64,000 nucleotides of DNA from Fusibacter sp963666805 (GTDB lineage Bacteria; Bacillota; Clostridia; Peptostreptococcales; Acidaminobacteraceae): NCBI GenBank assembly GCA_963666805.2, contig CAXXWR010000007.1, positions 806,001-870,000 on the forward strand, written 5' to 3'. The notes below the pieces were generated by a model. That model ran no database searches and had not been told where the DNA came from. It was given only the letters and a program-made list of their open reading frames with translations. Positions 17,041-27,313 of this stretch are shown here, one piece after another; position 1 is the stretch's first letter, and each line of letters begins with the position of its first letter. The position numbers and the translations under genes are program-made.

Positions 17041-18969
17041 TTGACCAAAGAAACACTACTAGAGTATATTAATGAGAAAGGCTATTTTTACCTTAATGAA
17101 GGTGATTTTGATGCGCATCTCTTTCACGAGGGAACTTACTATAAAAGCTATGAATTCCTAGGTGCACATCCCATTAACCGCTTTGACATTAAGGCTGTTC
17201 GCTTTGTCGTATGGGCTCCCCATGCGTCAAATGTTCATCTCATGGGCGATTTCAACGAATGGAATGAAAATAGTCTCCCGCTCCATCCCATAGGCACCAG
17301 TGGCTTATGGCAAATTTGTGTTGCTTCAGTCAAAATCTATGATCAATACAAATATGTTATTACCACCAAAGAGGGTCGAAAGCTTTACAAGGCTGATCCT
17401 TATGCTTTTCATGCAGAGGAACGCCCTGGAACAGCTTCAAAATTTTTTCCTATCACTGATTACGAATGGTCTGATAGCAAATGGTTAGACCAGCGTGCTG
17501 ACAGTGAACTCTACAACCGTCCTATCTCTATTTATGAGGTGAATTTACTGTCTTGGCGACAAAAAGAAGAAGGCGTCCAATACAGTTACCATGACCTTGC
17601 CAATGAGCTAATCCCTTATGTCAAAGAGATGGGCTTTACCCATATTGAACTCATGCCTATTATGGAACATCCTTATGATGGGTCTTGGGGTTATCAAATT
17701 ACGGGCTATTTTGCCCCTACTAGCCGTTTTGGAACACCAACTGACTTTATGCACTTTATTGATCGTTGTCATCAAGAAGGCATTGGAGTCATCCTCGACT
17801 GGGTTCCGGGACACTACTGTAAAGATGATCATGGCCTCTATCACTTTGATGGTGGGGCTGTCTTTGAATCTTCAGACTATGACCGTGCCCACAACGATCA
17901 ATGGGGCACTATTAATTTTGACTATTCTAAACCAGAAGTTCAATCTTTCTTAATCTCTAATGCACTCTACTGGCATGATATATACCATGTAGACGGCCTT
18001 AGAATCGACGCCGTCGCTTATATGCTCTATCTAAATTTTGGCGGCAAAATCCTTAAAAATGAAAATGGTGGCGTTGAAAATTTAGAAGCCATCCACTTTA
18101 TTAAAAAACTCAATCAAGTGATGAACGATTATTATCCCTATGCCTATATGATGGCCGAAGAATCCACTTCATGGCCAATGGTTTCAAAACCCGTATCAGA
18201 GGGAGGGCTGGGGTTCAACTATAAATGGAATATGGGTTGGATGAACGACATCTTAGAATACATGTCTCTCGACCCCATCTACAGGAAAGGCTTTCATAAA
18301 GCCCTTACTTTCTCAATTACTTATGCTTTTTCTGAACACTTTGTCCTGCCACTCAGTCATGACGAAGTGGTTCACGGCAAAAAATCACTTCTCAATAAAA
18401 TGCCAGGAACCTATGAACAAAAGTTTGCAAACTTGCGTTTACTTTATGCCTATATGTATGCCCATCCTGGTAAAAAGCTCTTATTCATGGGGGGCGAATT
18501 TGGTCAATTCATCGAATGGAATGAGTGGCAAGCTCTAGACTGGCATCTCCTCAGTTATGAATCTCATTTCAAACTCAGCCAATTTGTCAAATCACTTAAC
18601 CATTTTTATAAAAATACACCTTGTTTTTATGAAAGAGATGCCTCTTATGATGGGTATGAATGGATTGAGGTGGATAATGCCAACGAGAGTATTGTCTCTT
18701 TTGAACGCATCAACGCCAACGGAGAGCGTCTCATTTGTATTTTCAATTTTACACCTGTTCATAAAAAAGCCCACCCTATTGGAGTTACTGTTCCTGGTGA
18801 CTATGAAGTTATCTTTGATACCAACGATGACCACTATGGCGGTGGCCGCAAACATTGGAAACGAACCTATGCTTCAACTGAAAAACTCATGCATCATCGT
18901 TACCATGCCATTACAATCGAACTTCCTGCTTTGGGCGGTTTGTTTATAAAACATAAGGAGGCAAAATAG
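17041..18969 (+). CDS. glgB: 1,4-alpha-glucan branching enzyme
   Basis: The product is 642 residues from the TTG at 17041, which has AGGAGGTG ideally spaced before it; an ATG 36 bases upstream lies before the ribosome site. It transfers alpha-1,4 chains to alpha-1,6 positions in glycogen. An N-terminal CBM48 module (FVVWAPHASNVHLMGDFNEW) is followed by a GH13 barrel with DWVPGHY, nucleophile D323 in GLRIDAVAYM, the acid/base Glu of AEEST near residue 373, and LSHDEVVHG. A C-terminal all-beta domain ends the protein. Length fits the family. It is the first enzyme gene of the glg operon; its stop is one base before the glgC ATG, so translation is probably coupled. Confidence 0.96.
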   Translation: MTKETLLEYINEKGYFYLNEGDFDAHLFHEGTYYKSYEFLGAHPINRFDIKAVRFVVWAPHASNVHLMGDFNEWNENSLPLHPIGTSGLWQICVASVKIYDQYKYVITTKEGRKLYKADPYAFHAEERPGTASKFFPITDYEWSDSKWLDQRADSELYNRPISIYEVNLLSWRQKEEGVQYSYHDLANELIPYVKEMGFTHIELMPIMEHPYDGSWGYQITGYFAPTSRFGTPTDFMHFIDRCHQEGIGVILDWVPGHYCKDDHGLYHFDGGAVFESSDYDRAHNDQWGTINFDYSKPEVQSFLISNALYWHDIYHVDGLRIDAVAYMLYLNFGGKILKNENGGVENLEAIHFIKKLNQVMNDYYPYAYMMAEESTSWPMVSKPVSEGGLGFNYKWNMGWMNDILEYMSLDPIYRKGFHKALTFSITYAFSEHFVLPLSHDEVVHGKKSLLNKMPGTYEQKFANLRLLYAYMYAHPGKKLLFMGGEFGQFIEWNEWQALDWHLLSYESHFKLSQFVKSLNHFYKNTPCFYERDASYDGYEWIEVDNANESIVSFERINANGERLICIFNFTPVHKKAHPIGVTVPGDYEVIFDTNDDHYGGGRKHWKRTYASTEKLMHHRYHAITIELPALGGLFIKHKEAK

Positions 18970-18970
18970 T

Positions 18971-20107
18971 ATGAAAAAAGGAAAAATGATTGCCATGCTA
19001 CTGGCTGGTGGTCAAGGATCACGACTCAAACTCATGACACATAATAATGCCAAACCTGCTGTGCCTTTTGGTGGTAAATACCGCATTATTGATTTCCCCT
19101 TATCAAATTGCTCTAACTCGGGCATCTTTGATGTCGGCATATTAACACAATATAAACCCTATCAATTGAATTCACATATTGGAATAGGAAGCTCTTGGGA
19201 CCTTGATAGACGTAACGGTGGTGTCCGTGTTCTCCCACCTTATATGACAGATAACGGTGGGCGTTGGTACAAAGGAACAGCCAATGCCATTTATGAAAAT
19301 ATTTATTTTATTGATGCACTTGACCCTGAATATGTCTTGATTCTCTCTGGGGACCACATCTACAAAATGGACTATTCACAAATGTTAGAAGCGCATCAAG
19401 CTCTCGGTGCTGATGCAACCCTGAGCGTTGTAGAAGTGCCTTGGGAAGAAACCCACCGGTTTGGAATTGTTATCACTGACGACCATGACCGCATCGTTGA
19501 GTTTCAAGAGAAACCCAAAGAGGCTAAAGCCAATTTGGCATCTATGGGCATCTACATTTTTAATTGGAAAAAACTAAGAGAGTATCTTATTGTAGATGAA
19601 GCTGACCCTGAATCTTCAAACGACTTTGGTCACAGCATTATCCCCCGTATGCAAAAGGATAATCTTGATCTTTTCGTTTATCGCTTTGATGGCTACTGGA
19701 AAGATGTTGGAACGATTAAGAGTTATTGGGAAGCCAATATGGACTTGCTTGATGATAGTAATACACTCGACTTATACGACCGTTCTTGGAAAATCTATTC
19801 TAAGAACCGTCACTTACCGCCTCATTTTGTCTCACCAGAGGCAACTGTTAAAAATGCGCTTATTAATGAAGGCTGTAAAATAGAAGGCTACCTTGAGCAC
19901 ACTGTACTCTTTAACGAAATTCATGTCGCTTTAGGTGCCAAAGTCGTTAACAGTGTCGTTTTATCGGGTGCTAAAATAGAAGAAGGTGCTGAAGTCTATA
20001 ATGCCGTTATCATGGAAGATGTCGTTATCCATTCAGGTCAAAAAATCGGAAGTCCTGAAGACGATACGATCTATCTCGTGAGTAAAGATAAAATTTTGGA
20101 ATCTTAA
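18971..20107 (+). CDS. glgC: Glucose-1-phosphate adenylyltransferase, catalytic subunit
   Basis: A 378-residue protein that makes ADP-glucose from ATP and glucose-1-phosphate, the committed step of glycogen synthesis. The nucleotide-binding loop is LLAGGQGSRLKLMTHNNAKP. It also has GTANAIYENIYFID, SGDHIYKMDY and the glucose-1-phosphate site FQEKPKEAK. A C-terminal left-handed beta-helix of hexapeptide-like repeats covers residues 290-370. AAGGAGG lies within the end of glgB. The GlgC/GlgD pair is typical of Firmicutes, where GlgC is the catalytic chain of the heterotetramer. All catalytic motifs are intact. Confidence 0.96.
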   Translation: MKKGKMIAMLLAGGQGSRLKLMTHNNAKPAVPFGGKYRIIDFPLSNCSNSGIFDVGILTQYKPYQLNSHIGIGSSWDLDRRNGGVRVLPPYMTDNGGRWYKGTANAIYENIYFIDALDPEYVLILSGDHIYKMDYSQMLEAHQALGADATLSVVEVPWEETHRFGIVITDDHDRIVEFQEKPKEAKANLASMGIYIFNWKKLREYLIVDEADPESSNDFGHSIIPRMQKDNLDLFVYRFDGYWKDVGTIKSYWEANMDLLDDSNTLDLYDRSWKIYSKNRHLPPHFVSPEATVKNALINEGCKIEGYLEHTVLFNEIHVALGAKVVNSVVLSGAKIEEGAEVYNAVIMEDVVIHSGQKIGSPEDDTIYLVSKDKILES

Positions 20108-20118
20108 GGAGGTGCCCT

Positions 20119-21255
20119 ATGAACAATTGTCTTGGAATCATTAATCTCAGCGAAATTGATACTAACTTTGGCGTTCTCTGTCAAAGCAGACCCATCTCTA
20201 TGCTCCCTTTTGCAGGGCGTTACCGAATCATTGACTTTATGCTCTCAAACATGGTCAATAGTGGTATTAACGGCATTGGTGTCTTTACAGGCAACAAGGT
20301 CAGATCAATTATGGACCACCTCGGTTCAGGTAAACCTTGGGATTTAGATAGAAAACTTAACGGTCTCTTTCTCTTTACACCCACTTACGACTATACCTCA
20401 ACCTATAAACGTATGGGCGATTTAGATCTTTTTTATCAAAATAATAGTTTTTTCAAACATGCTAAGCAAGAAAATTTATTCCTTGCTAAAAGCTACATGC
20501 TTTGTAATATAGATCTTTCAGCCGCTTATGATGACTTTGTAGAATCTGATGCTGACATCTCTATTATTTATAAACACGTCAATGACCCTGATAAAAAATT
20601 TATAGGTTGTGACAAACTCTATTTAGATGATAATAATGACTTTTTATCTGTTGGCACCAACCTAGGTAAAGAAAATGAATTCAATCTTTCGCTTGAAATG
20701 TATTTTATGAAAAAAGAGGTCTATTTTGATCTCCTATTTGATGCCATTGAACATGGCACGGCTAACTTTTTAAAACAAGCAGTCTTCAACAATTTACATC
20801 GCTACAAGGTTAGAACCTATGTCCATGATGGCTATGTCGCTTGTATTAACAATGTGAAAAACTATTTTGATGCTAACTTTGACATCCTCGATCCTCATAT
20901 CTCAGAAGATCTTTTCTTTAGATATGGTCATATTTTTACAAAAGTCAAAGATGAACCCTCAACTTATTATCAAAAAAATGCCACTATTAAAAATTCATTT
21001 GTAGCCAATGGCTGTCAAATTGATGGTAACGTTGAAAATTCAATCCTCTTCCGTGGGGTTAAAGTCGGCAAAAATGCCACTATTAAAAATTCCATCGTCA
21101 TGCAAAAATCAGATGTCGAAGAAAATACGGATTTACAATACGTTATCCTCGACAAACGGTCAAAAGTTGAAGAAGGCGTTAAGCTTTATGGTGATGCATC
21201 AAGCCCTTATATGGCGGGTAAACTCTCTGTCATTTCTAAGGGGGGTCAAATATGA
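20119..21255 (+). CDS. glgD: Glucose-1-phosphate adenylyltransferase, regulatory subunit GlgD
   Basis: A 378-residue paralogue of glgC, starting 11 bases after it with AGGAGG. It keeps the fold (FAGRYRIIDFMLSNMVNSGI, GSGKPWDLDRK, hexapeptide repeats NATIKNSFVANGCQIDGN at the C-terminus). It lacks the GGxGxRL nucleotide loop, which reads LGIINLSEIDTNFGVL, and the FxEKP motif. GlgD therefore cannot catalyse on its own and, as established for Bacillus and related Firmicutes, raises GlgC activity in a heteromer. The stop overlaps the glgA start by 4 bases (ATGA), so the two are translationally coupled. Confidence 0.94.
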   Translation: MNNCLGIINLSEIDTNFGVLCQSRPISMLPFAGRYRIIDFMLSNMVNSGINGIGVFTGNKVRSIMDHLGSGKPWDLDRKLNGLFLFTPTYDYTSTYKRMGDLDLFYQNNSFFKHAKQENLFLAKSYMLCNIDLSAAYDDFVESDADISIIYKHVNDPDKKFIGCDKLYLDDNNDFLSVGTNLGKENEFNLSLEMYFMKKEVYFDLLFDAIEHGTANFLKQAVFNNLHRYKVRTYVHDGYVACINNVKNYFDANFDILDPHISEDLFFRYGHIFTKVKDEPSTYYQKNATIKNSFVANGCQIDGNVENSILFRGVKVGKNATIKNSIVMQKSDVEENTDLQYVILDKRSKVEEGVKLYGDASSPYMAGKLSVISKGGQI

Positions 21256-22697
21256 TAGACGTTATTTTTGTCGCTTCTGAAGCGGCACCTTTTGCCAAAA
21301 CAGGAGGCCTTGCTGATGTAGCAGGGTCTCTTCCCAAAGCACTTAATCACTCACAAGCAGCCAAGGTCACTGTCTTTATGCCCCTACACGCTAAAATCAC
21401 GCCAGAGTTTAGAGAAGAAATGACCTACATCGGCAATACTTTTGTTACCTTAGGCTGGCGAGAACAGTATGTCGGCATTATGACACTAGAGCGTGATGAC
21501 GTCTGCTACTATTTTATTGATAACGAATATTATTTTAAACGCCACCAGCTCTATGGTGATGGTGACGATGCAGAACGCTACATTTTTTTCTCAAAAGCCG
21601 TTCTTGCTGCCATTAAGATGTTAGACCTTCACCCTGATATTATTCATACCAATGACTGGCACACTGCAGCCATTAATATTTTATTGGATCATTACAATCA
21701 ATACGATGATTATTATAGAAACATCAAAACCGTTTTCACCATTCATAATCTTCGCTACCAAGGCGTCTTTGACCCCTTTGTTCTAGGCGACTTACTCAAC
21801 CTGCCTATGGACTATTACCATGATGATGCCATTAAATTTTATGACAGCATTAATCTCTTAAAAGGGGGAATCGTCTATTCTGATGCCTTTACCACGGTTT
21901 CCAAAAGTTATGCCCATGAGATAACCTATCCTTATTTTGGTGAAAATCTTGAAGGGATTATCATGAAACACAAAGATAAACTTTATGGGATTGTTAATGG
22001 GATTGACTACGATGTTTATAATGCAAAAACAGATCCTAATATTCCCGTTCATTATGATATGCGTAGCCTCAAACGCAAACATGAGATTAAGATGCACCTT
22101 CAAATCAAATACGGTTTACCCGTTGACCCTGATATCCCTATGTTGGGGATTGTATCACGACTGGTGGATATGAAAGGGCTTGATCTAGTAGAACGCATTT
22201 TAGAAGAACTCTTAAGTCTTAATGTGCAACTGGTAGTTCTTGGCACTGGCGAAGACCAATATGAATCCCTCTTTAAAACCTTCCAGTATCGCCATCCTAA
22301 TAAGCTAGCAGCCCGTATTTATTTCGACCAATATGAGTCACATGCCATTTATGCAGGCTCTGACATGTTTCTCATGCCTTCACTCTTTGAGCCCTGTGGT
22401 CTTGGTCAATTAATTGCCCTTAGATATGGTTCAATTCCTATTGTAAGACAAATTGGTGGCCTCAAAGACACCGTTATCCCTTTCAATAAATACACTGGCG
22501 AAGGCAATGGCTTTGGTTTTGTGAACTACAACGCTCATGAGCTTCTCTTCACCATCAAAGATGCTTTAAGTCTTTATGAAGATAAAAACACTTGGCAGTC
22601 CCTCATGAAACATGCCATGAAATCTGATCATAGCTGGAAATCTTCTTCCGAAGAATACTTGGCGGTTTATCGTCAAATATTGGGTATAAGTGAATAA
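21252..22697 (+). CDS. glgA: Glycogen synthase (ADP-glucose, GT5)
   Basis: A 481-residue protein that extends alpha-1,4-glucan from ADP-glucose. The N-terminal ADP-glucose motif is EAAPFAKTGGLADVAGSLP (KTGGL). NDWHTA and TIHNLRYQGVF follow. The C-terminal GT-B half has GIVSRLVDMKGLDL and the E-x7-E region PSLFEPCGLGQLIALRYGS. Length is standard for bacterial GlgA. It overlaps glgD by 4 bases. A terminator-like hairpin lies 13 bases past the stop, before glgP, so part of the transcripts may end here. Confidence 0.96.
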   Translation: MIDVIFVASEAAPFAKTGGLADVAGSLPKALNHSQAAKVTVFMPLHAKITPEFREEMTYIGNTFVTLGWREQYVGIMTLERDDVCYYFIDNEYYFKRHQLYGDGDDAERYIFFSKAVLAAIKMLDLHPDIIHTNDWHTAAINILLDHYNQYDDYYRNIKTVFTIHNLRYQGVFDPFVLGDLLNLPMDYYHDDAIKFYDSINLLKGGIVYSDAFTTVSKSYAHEITYPYFGENLEGIIMKHKDKLYGIVNGIDYDVYNAKTDPNIPVHYDMRSLKRKHEIKMHLQIKYGLPVDPDIPMLGIVSRLVDMKGLDLVERILEELLSLNVQLVVLGTGEDQYESLFKTFQYRHPNKLAARIYFDQYESHAIYAGSDMFLMPSLFEPCGLGQLIALRYGSIPIVRQIGGLKDTVIPFNKYTGEGNGFGFVNYNAHELLFTIKDALSLYEDKNTWQSLMKHAMKSDHSWKSSSEEYLAVYRQILGISE

Positions 22698-22709
22698 AAT
22701 CATGATAAT

Positions 22710-22735
22710 AGAGAATCTGAGTATTCTCTTTTTTT
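22710..22735 (+). terminator. Intra-operon terminator/attenuator between glgA and glgP
   Basis: AGAGAAT pairs with ATTCTCT around a 6-base loop, immediately followed by seven T residues. The stem is short and AT-rich, so partial readthrough into glgP is likely. This would lower phosphorylase relative to the synthetic enzymes. Confidence 0.65.
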
Positions 22736-22751
22736 AAGAAGAGGTGGCAAG

Positions 22752-25184
22752 ATGAAACTAAGTGTAGACAATTTTAAAGAAGATTACATGGCTGCCATTA
22801 ATGCATCAACAGCCAGGCGTCTTGAAGATACGAGTGTTCTTGAACAGTATAATGCTCTTGGACAGATGCTCAAAGATTATATTGGTGAACTGTGGTCTAA
22901 AACCAATACCAGTTATAGGGAGAATCAAGTTAAACAAGTCTACTATTTTTCTATGGAATTTTTAACTGGTAAATTTTTATCCAATAACCTCACCTATCTT
23001 GAACTTTACGATGTAGCCAAGAAAAGTTTGAGCGAATTAGGTGTTGATTTAGATGCTTTGATTGAATGTGAAGTAGATCAAGGTTTAGGCAATGGCGGTT
23101 TAGGCAGACTTGCGGCTTGCTTTATAGATGCTTTAAGTTCTACGGCACTCCCGGGTCATGGTTGTGGTATTCGATATAAAAATGGACTCTTTGAACAAAA
23201 AATCATTGATGGTTACCAAGTTGAATTTCCAGACCGTTGGCTGGTTAACAACAATGTTTGGGAATATAAACGTCCTAACAAGGCTGTAGAAGTGCGCTAC
23301 AATGGTCGCATTGAAACCTTCATGGAAGATGACAAACTTAAATTTAAACATGTTGATTATGATGCGGTCCGCGCCGTGCCTTATGACACTCCTATTCTGG
23401 GATTTGAAAACGATACCGTCAACACCCTTCGCCTTTGGTCGGCAGAAGAAATTGAAGATATTTTTGACTTTCAAAACTTTTCCAAAGGAAATTACCTTAG
23501 TGCCTTTGAGAAAAAACACAATGTTGAAATCATCACCCAAATTCTTTATCCCAACGATGCTTATGATGAGGGCAAACTTCTCCGTCTAAAACAAGAGTAT
23601 TTCTTTGTGTCTGCCGGTATTCAAAGTATTATTACCAGCTACAAGAAAATGAATCAGCCTATGAGCCAATTCAGCCATTATGTGGCTATCCATATTAATG
23701 ACACGCACCCTGCCCTAGCTGTACCTGAATTAATGCGTATCCTCCTTGATGAAGAAGAACTGGACTGGGATACAGCATGGGAAATCACCACCCAAACGAT
23801 TTCTTATACGAACCATACCATTATGGCGGAAGCTCTTGAAAAGTGGCAACTTTATATGCTTAAAGACCTCCTACCAAGAGTGACTATGATTATTGAAGAG
23901 ATTAATCGCAGATACCTAGAAGATCTCGTTAATATTTATCACATACATGATCAAAACATTAGACATGATATGGCCATTATTGCCGATGGAATTGTTAAAA
24001 TGGCTCATCTGGCTATTGTCGGTTCCTATAGTGTCAATGGGGTTGCCAAACTCCACACTGAAATTCTTAAGAATAGAGAACTTAAAAATTTCAATCACAT
24101 TTATCCGCACAAATTCAATAATAAAACCAATGGGATTATGCACCGTCACTGGCTCCTTAATGCCAATCCCGGACTCACTCAATTGATTGAAAATACTATA
24201 GGTGACGAATTCAAAACCAATCCCATGGCTTTAAATCAATTGCTTCAATATAAAGAAGACCATGCTTTTATTGACGACCTTTATAAAATCAAGCATCATA
24301 ATAAAGAAAAATTGGCTCAATATATTTTTAATACAACAGGGGTGAAAGTTAATAGTGCCTCTATATTTGACGTGCAAGCTAAACGTATCCATGAATATAA
24401 ACGTCAACAACTTAATATTTTGCATGTCATGCACCTTTACAATCACCTTTTAGAAAATCCCAATTTAGATATTCCGCCACGTACCTTCATTTTTGCGGGA
24501 AAATCCGCACCAAGCTACTATGTTGCCAAACAAATTATTAAACTTATCAATACAGTGGCACAAGTTGTTAACAATGACAAACGTATCCGTGATAAAATTA
24601 AAGTAGTTTTCTTGCCTAATTACGGTGTTTCTTTAGCTAGCCGTATGATTCCTGCCGCTGATGTCAGTGAGCAAATTTCCACCGCTGGTAAGGAAGCTTC
24701 TGGAACAGGTAATATGAAATTTATGATGAATGGGGCAATCACCCTCGCTACACTCGATGGTGCCAATGTTGAAATTTTAAGAGAAGTGGGTGAAAATAAT
24801 ATGGTCCTCTTTGGCCTACGGGTTCAAGATGTCTATGATTACTACCAAACAGGAGACTACAATGCTTATGAAATCTACCATGATAACCCTGTGCTCAAAA
24901 CGGTTGTCGATCAACTGGTTAATGGCTTCTTGCCAGCCGCCAAAGACGAATTTATTCCTATTGTTGACCGCCTGCTAAGATTTAACGATGAATATTTTGT
25001 CTTGAAAGATTTTGAAGACTATTGTGATGCTCAAGACCGTATCTCATTGTATTATCCTAACAAATACCACTGGGGCAAAATGTCTCTCGTCAACATCGCA
25101 CATTCCGGTGTTTTTTCAGCCGATTATACTATTGACAAATATGCCAAAGAAATTTGGCACATTAAGTCACATCCTATGAAATAA
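22752..25184 (+). CDS. glgP: Glycogen phosphorylase
   Basis: An 810-residue GT35 enzyme releasing glucose-1-phosphate from glycogen. Conserved motifs are YFSMEFLTG near residue 63, GLGNGGLGRLAACF, HINDTHPA, and the pyridoxal-phosphate site EASGTGNMKFMMNG with Schiff-base lysine K656. Length fits the bacterial family. AAGAGGTGG precedes the ATG. It belongs to the glg cluster but sits behind a hairpin at 22710, so expression may be set separately from glgBCDA. The pairing with pulA downstream makes the 3' half of the cluster the breakdown arm. Confidence 0.96.
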   Translation: MKLSVDNFKEDYMAAINASTARRLEDTSVLEQYNALGQMLKDYIGELWSKTNTSYRENQVKQVYYFSMEFLTGKFLSNNLTYLELYDVAKKSLSELGVDLDALIECEVDQGLGNGGLGRLAACFIDALSSTALPGHGCGIRYKNGLFEQKIIDGYQVEFPDRWLVNNNVWEYKRPNKAVEVRYNGRIETFMEDDKLKFKHVDYDAVRAVPYDTPILGFENDTVNTLRLWSAEEIEDIFDFQNFSKGNYLSAFEKKHNVEIITQILYPNDAYDEGKLLRLKQEYFFVSAGIQSIITSYKKMNQPMSQFSHYVAIHINDTHPALAVPELMRILLDEEELDWDTAWEITTQTISYTNHTIMAEALEKWQLYMLKDLLPRVTMIIEEINRRYLEDLVNIYHIHDQNIRHDMAIIADGIVKMAHLAIVGSYSVNGVAKLHTEILKNRELKNFNHIYPHKFNNKTNGIMHRHWLLNANPGLTQLIENTIGDEFKTNPMALNQLLQYKEDHAFIDDLYKIKHHNKEKLAQYIFNTTGVKVNSASIFDVQAKRIHEYKRQQLNILHVMHLYNHLLENPNLDIPPRTFIFAGKSAPSYYVAKQIIKLINTVAQVVNNDKRIRDKIKVVFLPNYGVSLASRMIPAADVSEQISTAGKEASGTGNMKFMMNGAITLATLDGANVEILREVGENNMVLFGLRVQDVYDYYQTGDYNAYEIYHDNPVLKTVVDQLVNGFLPAAKDEFIPIVDRLLRFNDEYFVLKDFEDYCDAQDRISLYYPNKYHWGKMSLVNIAHSGVFSADYTIDKYAKEIWHIKSHPMK

Positions 25185-25267
25185 AGTCATCACTCAATAT
25201 CAAGATATTTATACACTTTCTTTTTAATTAATCATTTTACATTTATTCTATTAAGTCAGGTGAAATT

Positions 25268-27295
25268 ATGAAAAACAATCATTATCCAGAAACAACAAGA
25301 CAACTTGGAATCACTTATAGTCCTCAACAAACGACCTTTAGAGTGTGGAGTCCTCTTGAGAGACAAGTGGATTTGGCTATTTATCAAGATGCCCGTGAAA
25401 TTTTTAGGACACTGTATCCTATGACTTATATTCCAGAAGAAGGTGTACACGAATTGACGCTTTCGGGTGACTTTCATGGCACTTTCTATACCTATATTAT
25501 TGATAAAACAACAGAAGTTACAGATCCCTATGCCATCTCTGCAAACACTAATGGTACCCGTTCTGCTGTCATTGATCTCAATCAGACTCACCCTGAAGGG
25601 TGGGAAGACGACCACCGACTGGAGGGAACTCATCCTTGTGATGCCATCCTCTATGAGCTACACCTTAAGGATTTTACGGGGCTTGATAACTCTAATGCCG
25701 TTATGAAGGGAAAATACTTGGGTTTAAGTGAATCAGGGACGCTTTATCATGGGCTAAAAACAGGGCTTGACCATATTGAAGAACTTGGTGTTACCCATGT
25801 TCATCTCATGCCAGTCTATGACTTTATCACAGTTGATGAATCCCAAAATGCTGCTCCTGAATACAATTGGGGCTATGATCCAGAACACTACAATTGTCCC
25901 GAAGGAAGTTACTCAACAGATGCAGATGATCCCGTTGCACGTGTCAAAGAACTTAAAACTTTGGTCAAAGCACTTCATGACAAAGGCTTAAAAGTCGTAT
26001 TAGACGTGGTCTATAATCATATGTATCGAGGGGGAGATACTAATTTTAATGTTCTTGCACCCAACTATTATTTCCGTATGACAGAGGACGGTCATTATTC
26101 TAATGGTTCTGGTTGTGGCAATGAATTTTGTTCAGAACACCCTATGGCACGAAAATTCATTATTGAATCACTTGTCTACTGGATGGAAGAATACCATATA
26201 GATGGCTTTAGATTTGATTTAATGTCTCTGATTGATTTAACAACAATCAAAGCGATACGAAAAGCCTTACCTGAGGAGGTTCTGATTTATGGTGAACCTT
26301 GGATGGGTGGCTTATCAACGCTTGACCATGATAATACCCTCCATAAAGGTGGACAGTGTGGACAGCACTTTGCCTTGTTTAACGATGACTTTAGAAACGC
26401 CATCAAAGGTGACAACGATGGGAACTCAAAAGGTTTTATACAAGGTAATCTTGATGAACGACACCAAGTTAAGACCGGTATTATGGGGTCTATTCCCTTC
26501 GATTCAAGTCATATTGGCTTTGCCTCTCAACCTGAAGAGACCATTAATTATTTCAATGCCCATGATAATCTTATTATTTACGATAAGATCGTCAAATCCA
26601 TGCCTCATGCCAGTGAAGATACTCTTAAGAAAGTCAATAAGATGGCCTTTAACATTCTTTTACTTTCACAGGGTATTCCCTTCTTCCATGCAGGAAACGA
26701 ATTCATGAGAGACAAAAAAGGGGAACATAACTCTTACAATGCATCTCTCGATATTAATGGGATTGACTGGTCACTCAAAGAAAAACATCTTGATTTTTTT
26801 AATTATGTTAAAGACCTTATTGAAATTAGAAAGCGCTATCCGCTATTCAGGTTACACGATGCTCAAGACATTAAAGACAAAGCCTATTTTATAGAGGACA
26901 CGGAACATTTAGGTCATACTGAAAATGCCATTGCCTATAGTCTTCACAATACGGATCCTGCCTTTGAATATGACTGTCTTTTGGTCGTCCATAATGCACA
27001 AAACAAAGAATTATTATTATCTTTATCCGAACTCAGTTTACAACTTTGCCATCAATACAAAGTTGAACAATCCAAAATCAAAGAAGTGAATCCTCATTTA
27101 TCTGATTTGAAAAAAGCGAGTCTTAGCAGTCCAAGTGATTTGATTCCATCACCCGAAAAAGCTTTTGATATTTATCAAATTTTGAGTGAAAAAGGACTAA
27201 GTATTCAGCCTCAAAAAATATCACCTGAAAATTATCACTTGATTAAAATTCCTGCTTTTACTTCTGCTGTATTTGAAATTAGACGTAAAAAATAG
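25268..27295 (+). CDS. pulA: Type I pullulanase / glycogen debranching enzyme
   Basis: A 675-residue protein without signal peptide, so cytoplasmic: it cleaves alpha-1,6 links left after phosphorylase action. A CBM48 module lies near residues 15-100 (YSPQQTTFRVWSP). The type I pullulanase signature is YNWGYDPEHYN near residue 200. The GH13 barrel has DVVYNHMY, nucleophile D317 in GFRFDLMSL, acid/base E343 in YGEPWMGG, and YFNAHDN. It starts 83 bases after glgP on the same strand with no terminator between. A strong terminator follows at 27314. Length is in the usual range for cytoplasmic Firmicute PulA. Confidence 0.95.
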   Translation: MKNNHYPETTRQLGITYSPQQTTFRVWSPLERQVDLAIYQDAREIFRTLYPMTYIPEEGVHELTLSGDFHGTFYTYIIDKTTEVTDPYAISANTNGTRSAVIDLNQTHPEGWEDDHRLEGTHPCDAILYELHLKDFTGLDNSNAVMKGKYLGLSESGTLYHGLKTGLDHIEELGVTHVHLMPVYDFITVDESQNAAPEYNWGYDPEHYNCPEGSYSTDADDPVARVKELKTLVKALHDKGLKVVLDVVYNHMYRGGDTNFNVLAPNYYFRMTEDGHYSNGSGCGNEFCSEHPMARKFIIESLVYWMEEYHIDGFRFDLMSLIDLTTIKAIRKALPEEVLIYGEPWMGGLSTLDHDNTLHKGGQCGQHFALFNDDFRNAIKGDNDGNSKGFIQGNLDERHQVKTGIMGSIPFDSSHIGFASQPEETINYFNAHDNLIIYDKIVKSMPHASEDTLKKVNKMAFNILLLSQGIPFFHAGNEFMRDKKGEHNSYNASLDINGIDWSLKEKHLDFFNYVKDLIEIRKRYPLFRLHDAQDIKDKAYFIEDTEHLGHTENAIAYSLHNTDPAFEYDCLLVVHNAQNKELLLSLSELSLQLCHQYKVEQSKIKEVNPHLSDLKKASLSSPSDLIPSPEKAFDIYQILSEKGLSIQPQKISPENYHLIKIPAFTSAVFEIRRKK

Positions 27296-27313
27296 TCAAT
27301 AGGAAGAAAACAA

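Noticed and set aside
17618..17953. Plus-strand frame of 111 codons inside glgB
   Set aside because: It is an out-of-frame shadow of the GH13 barrel; glgB is intact.
18971..21255. glgC and glgD as an assembly duplication
   Set aside because: They are clearly diverged in the nucleotide loop and elsewhere; this is the known GlgC/GlgD pair.
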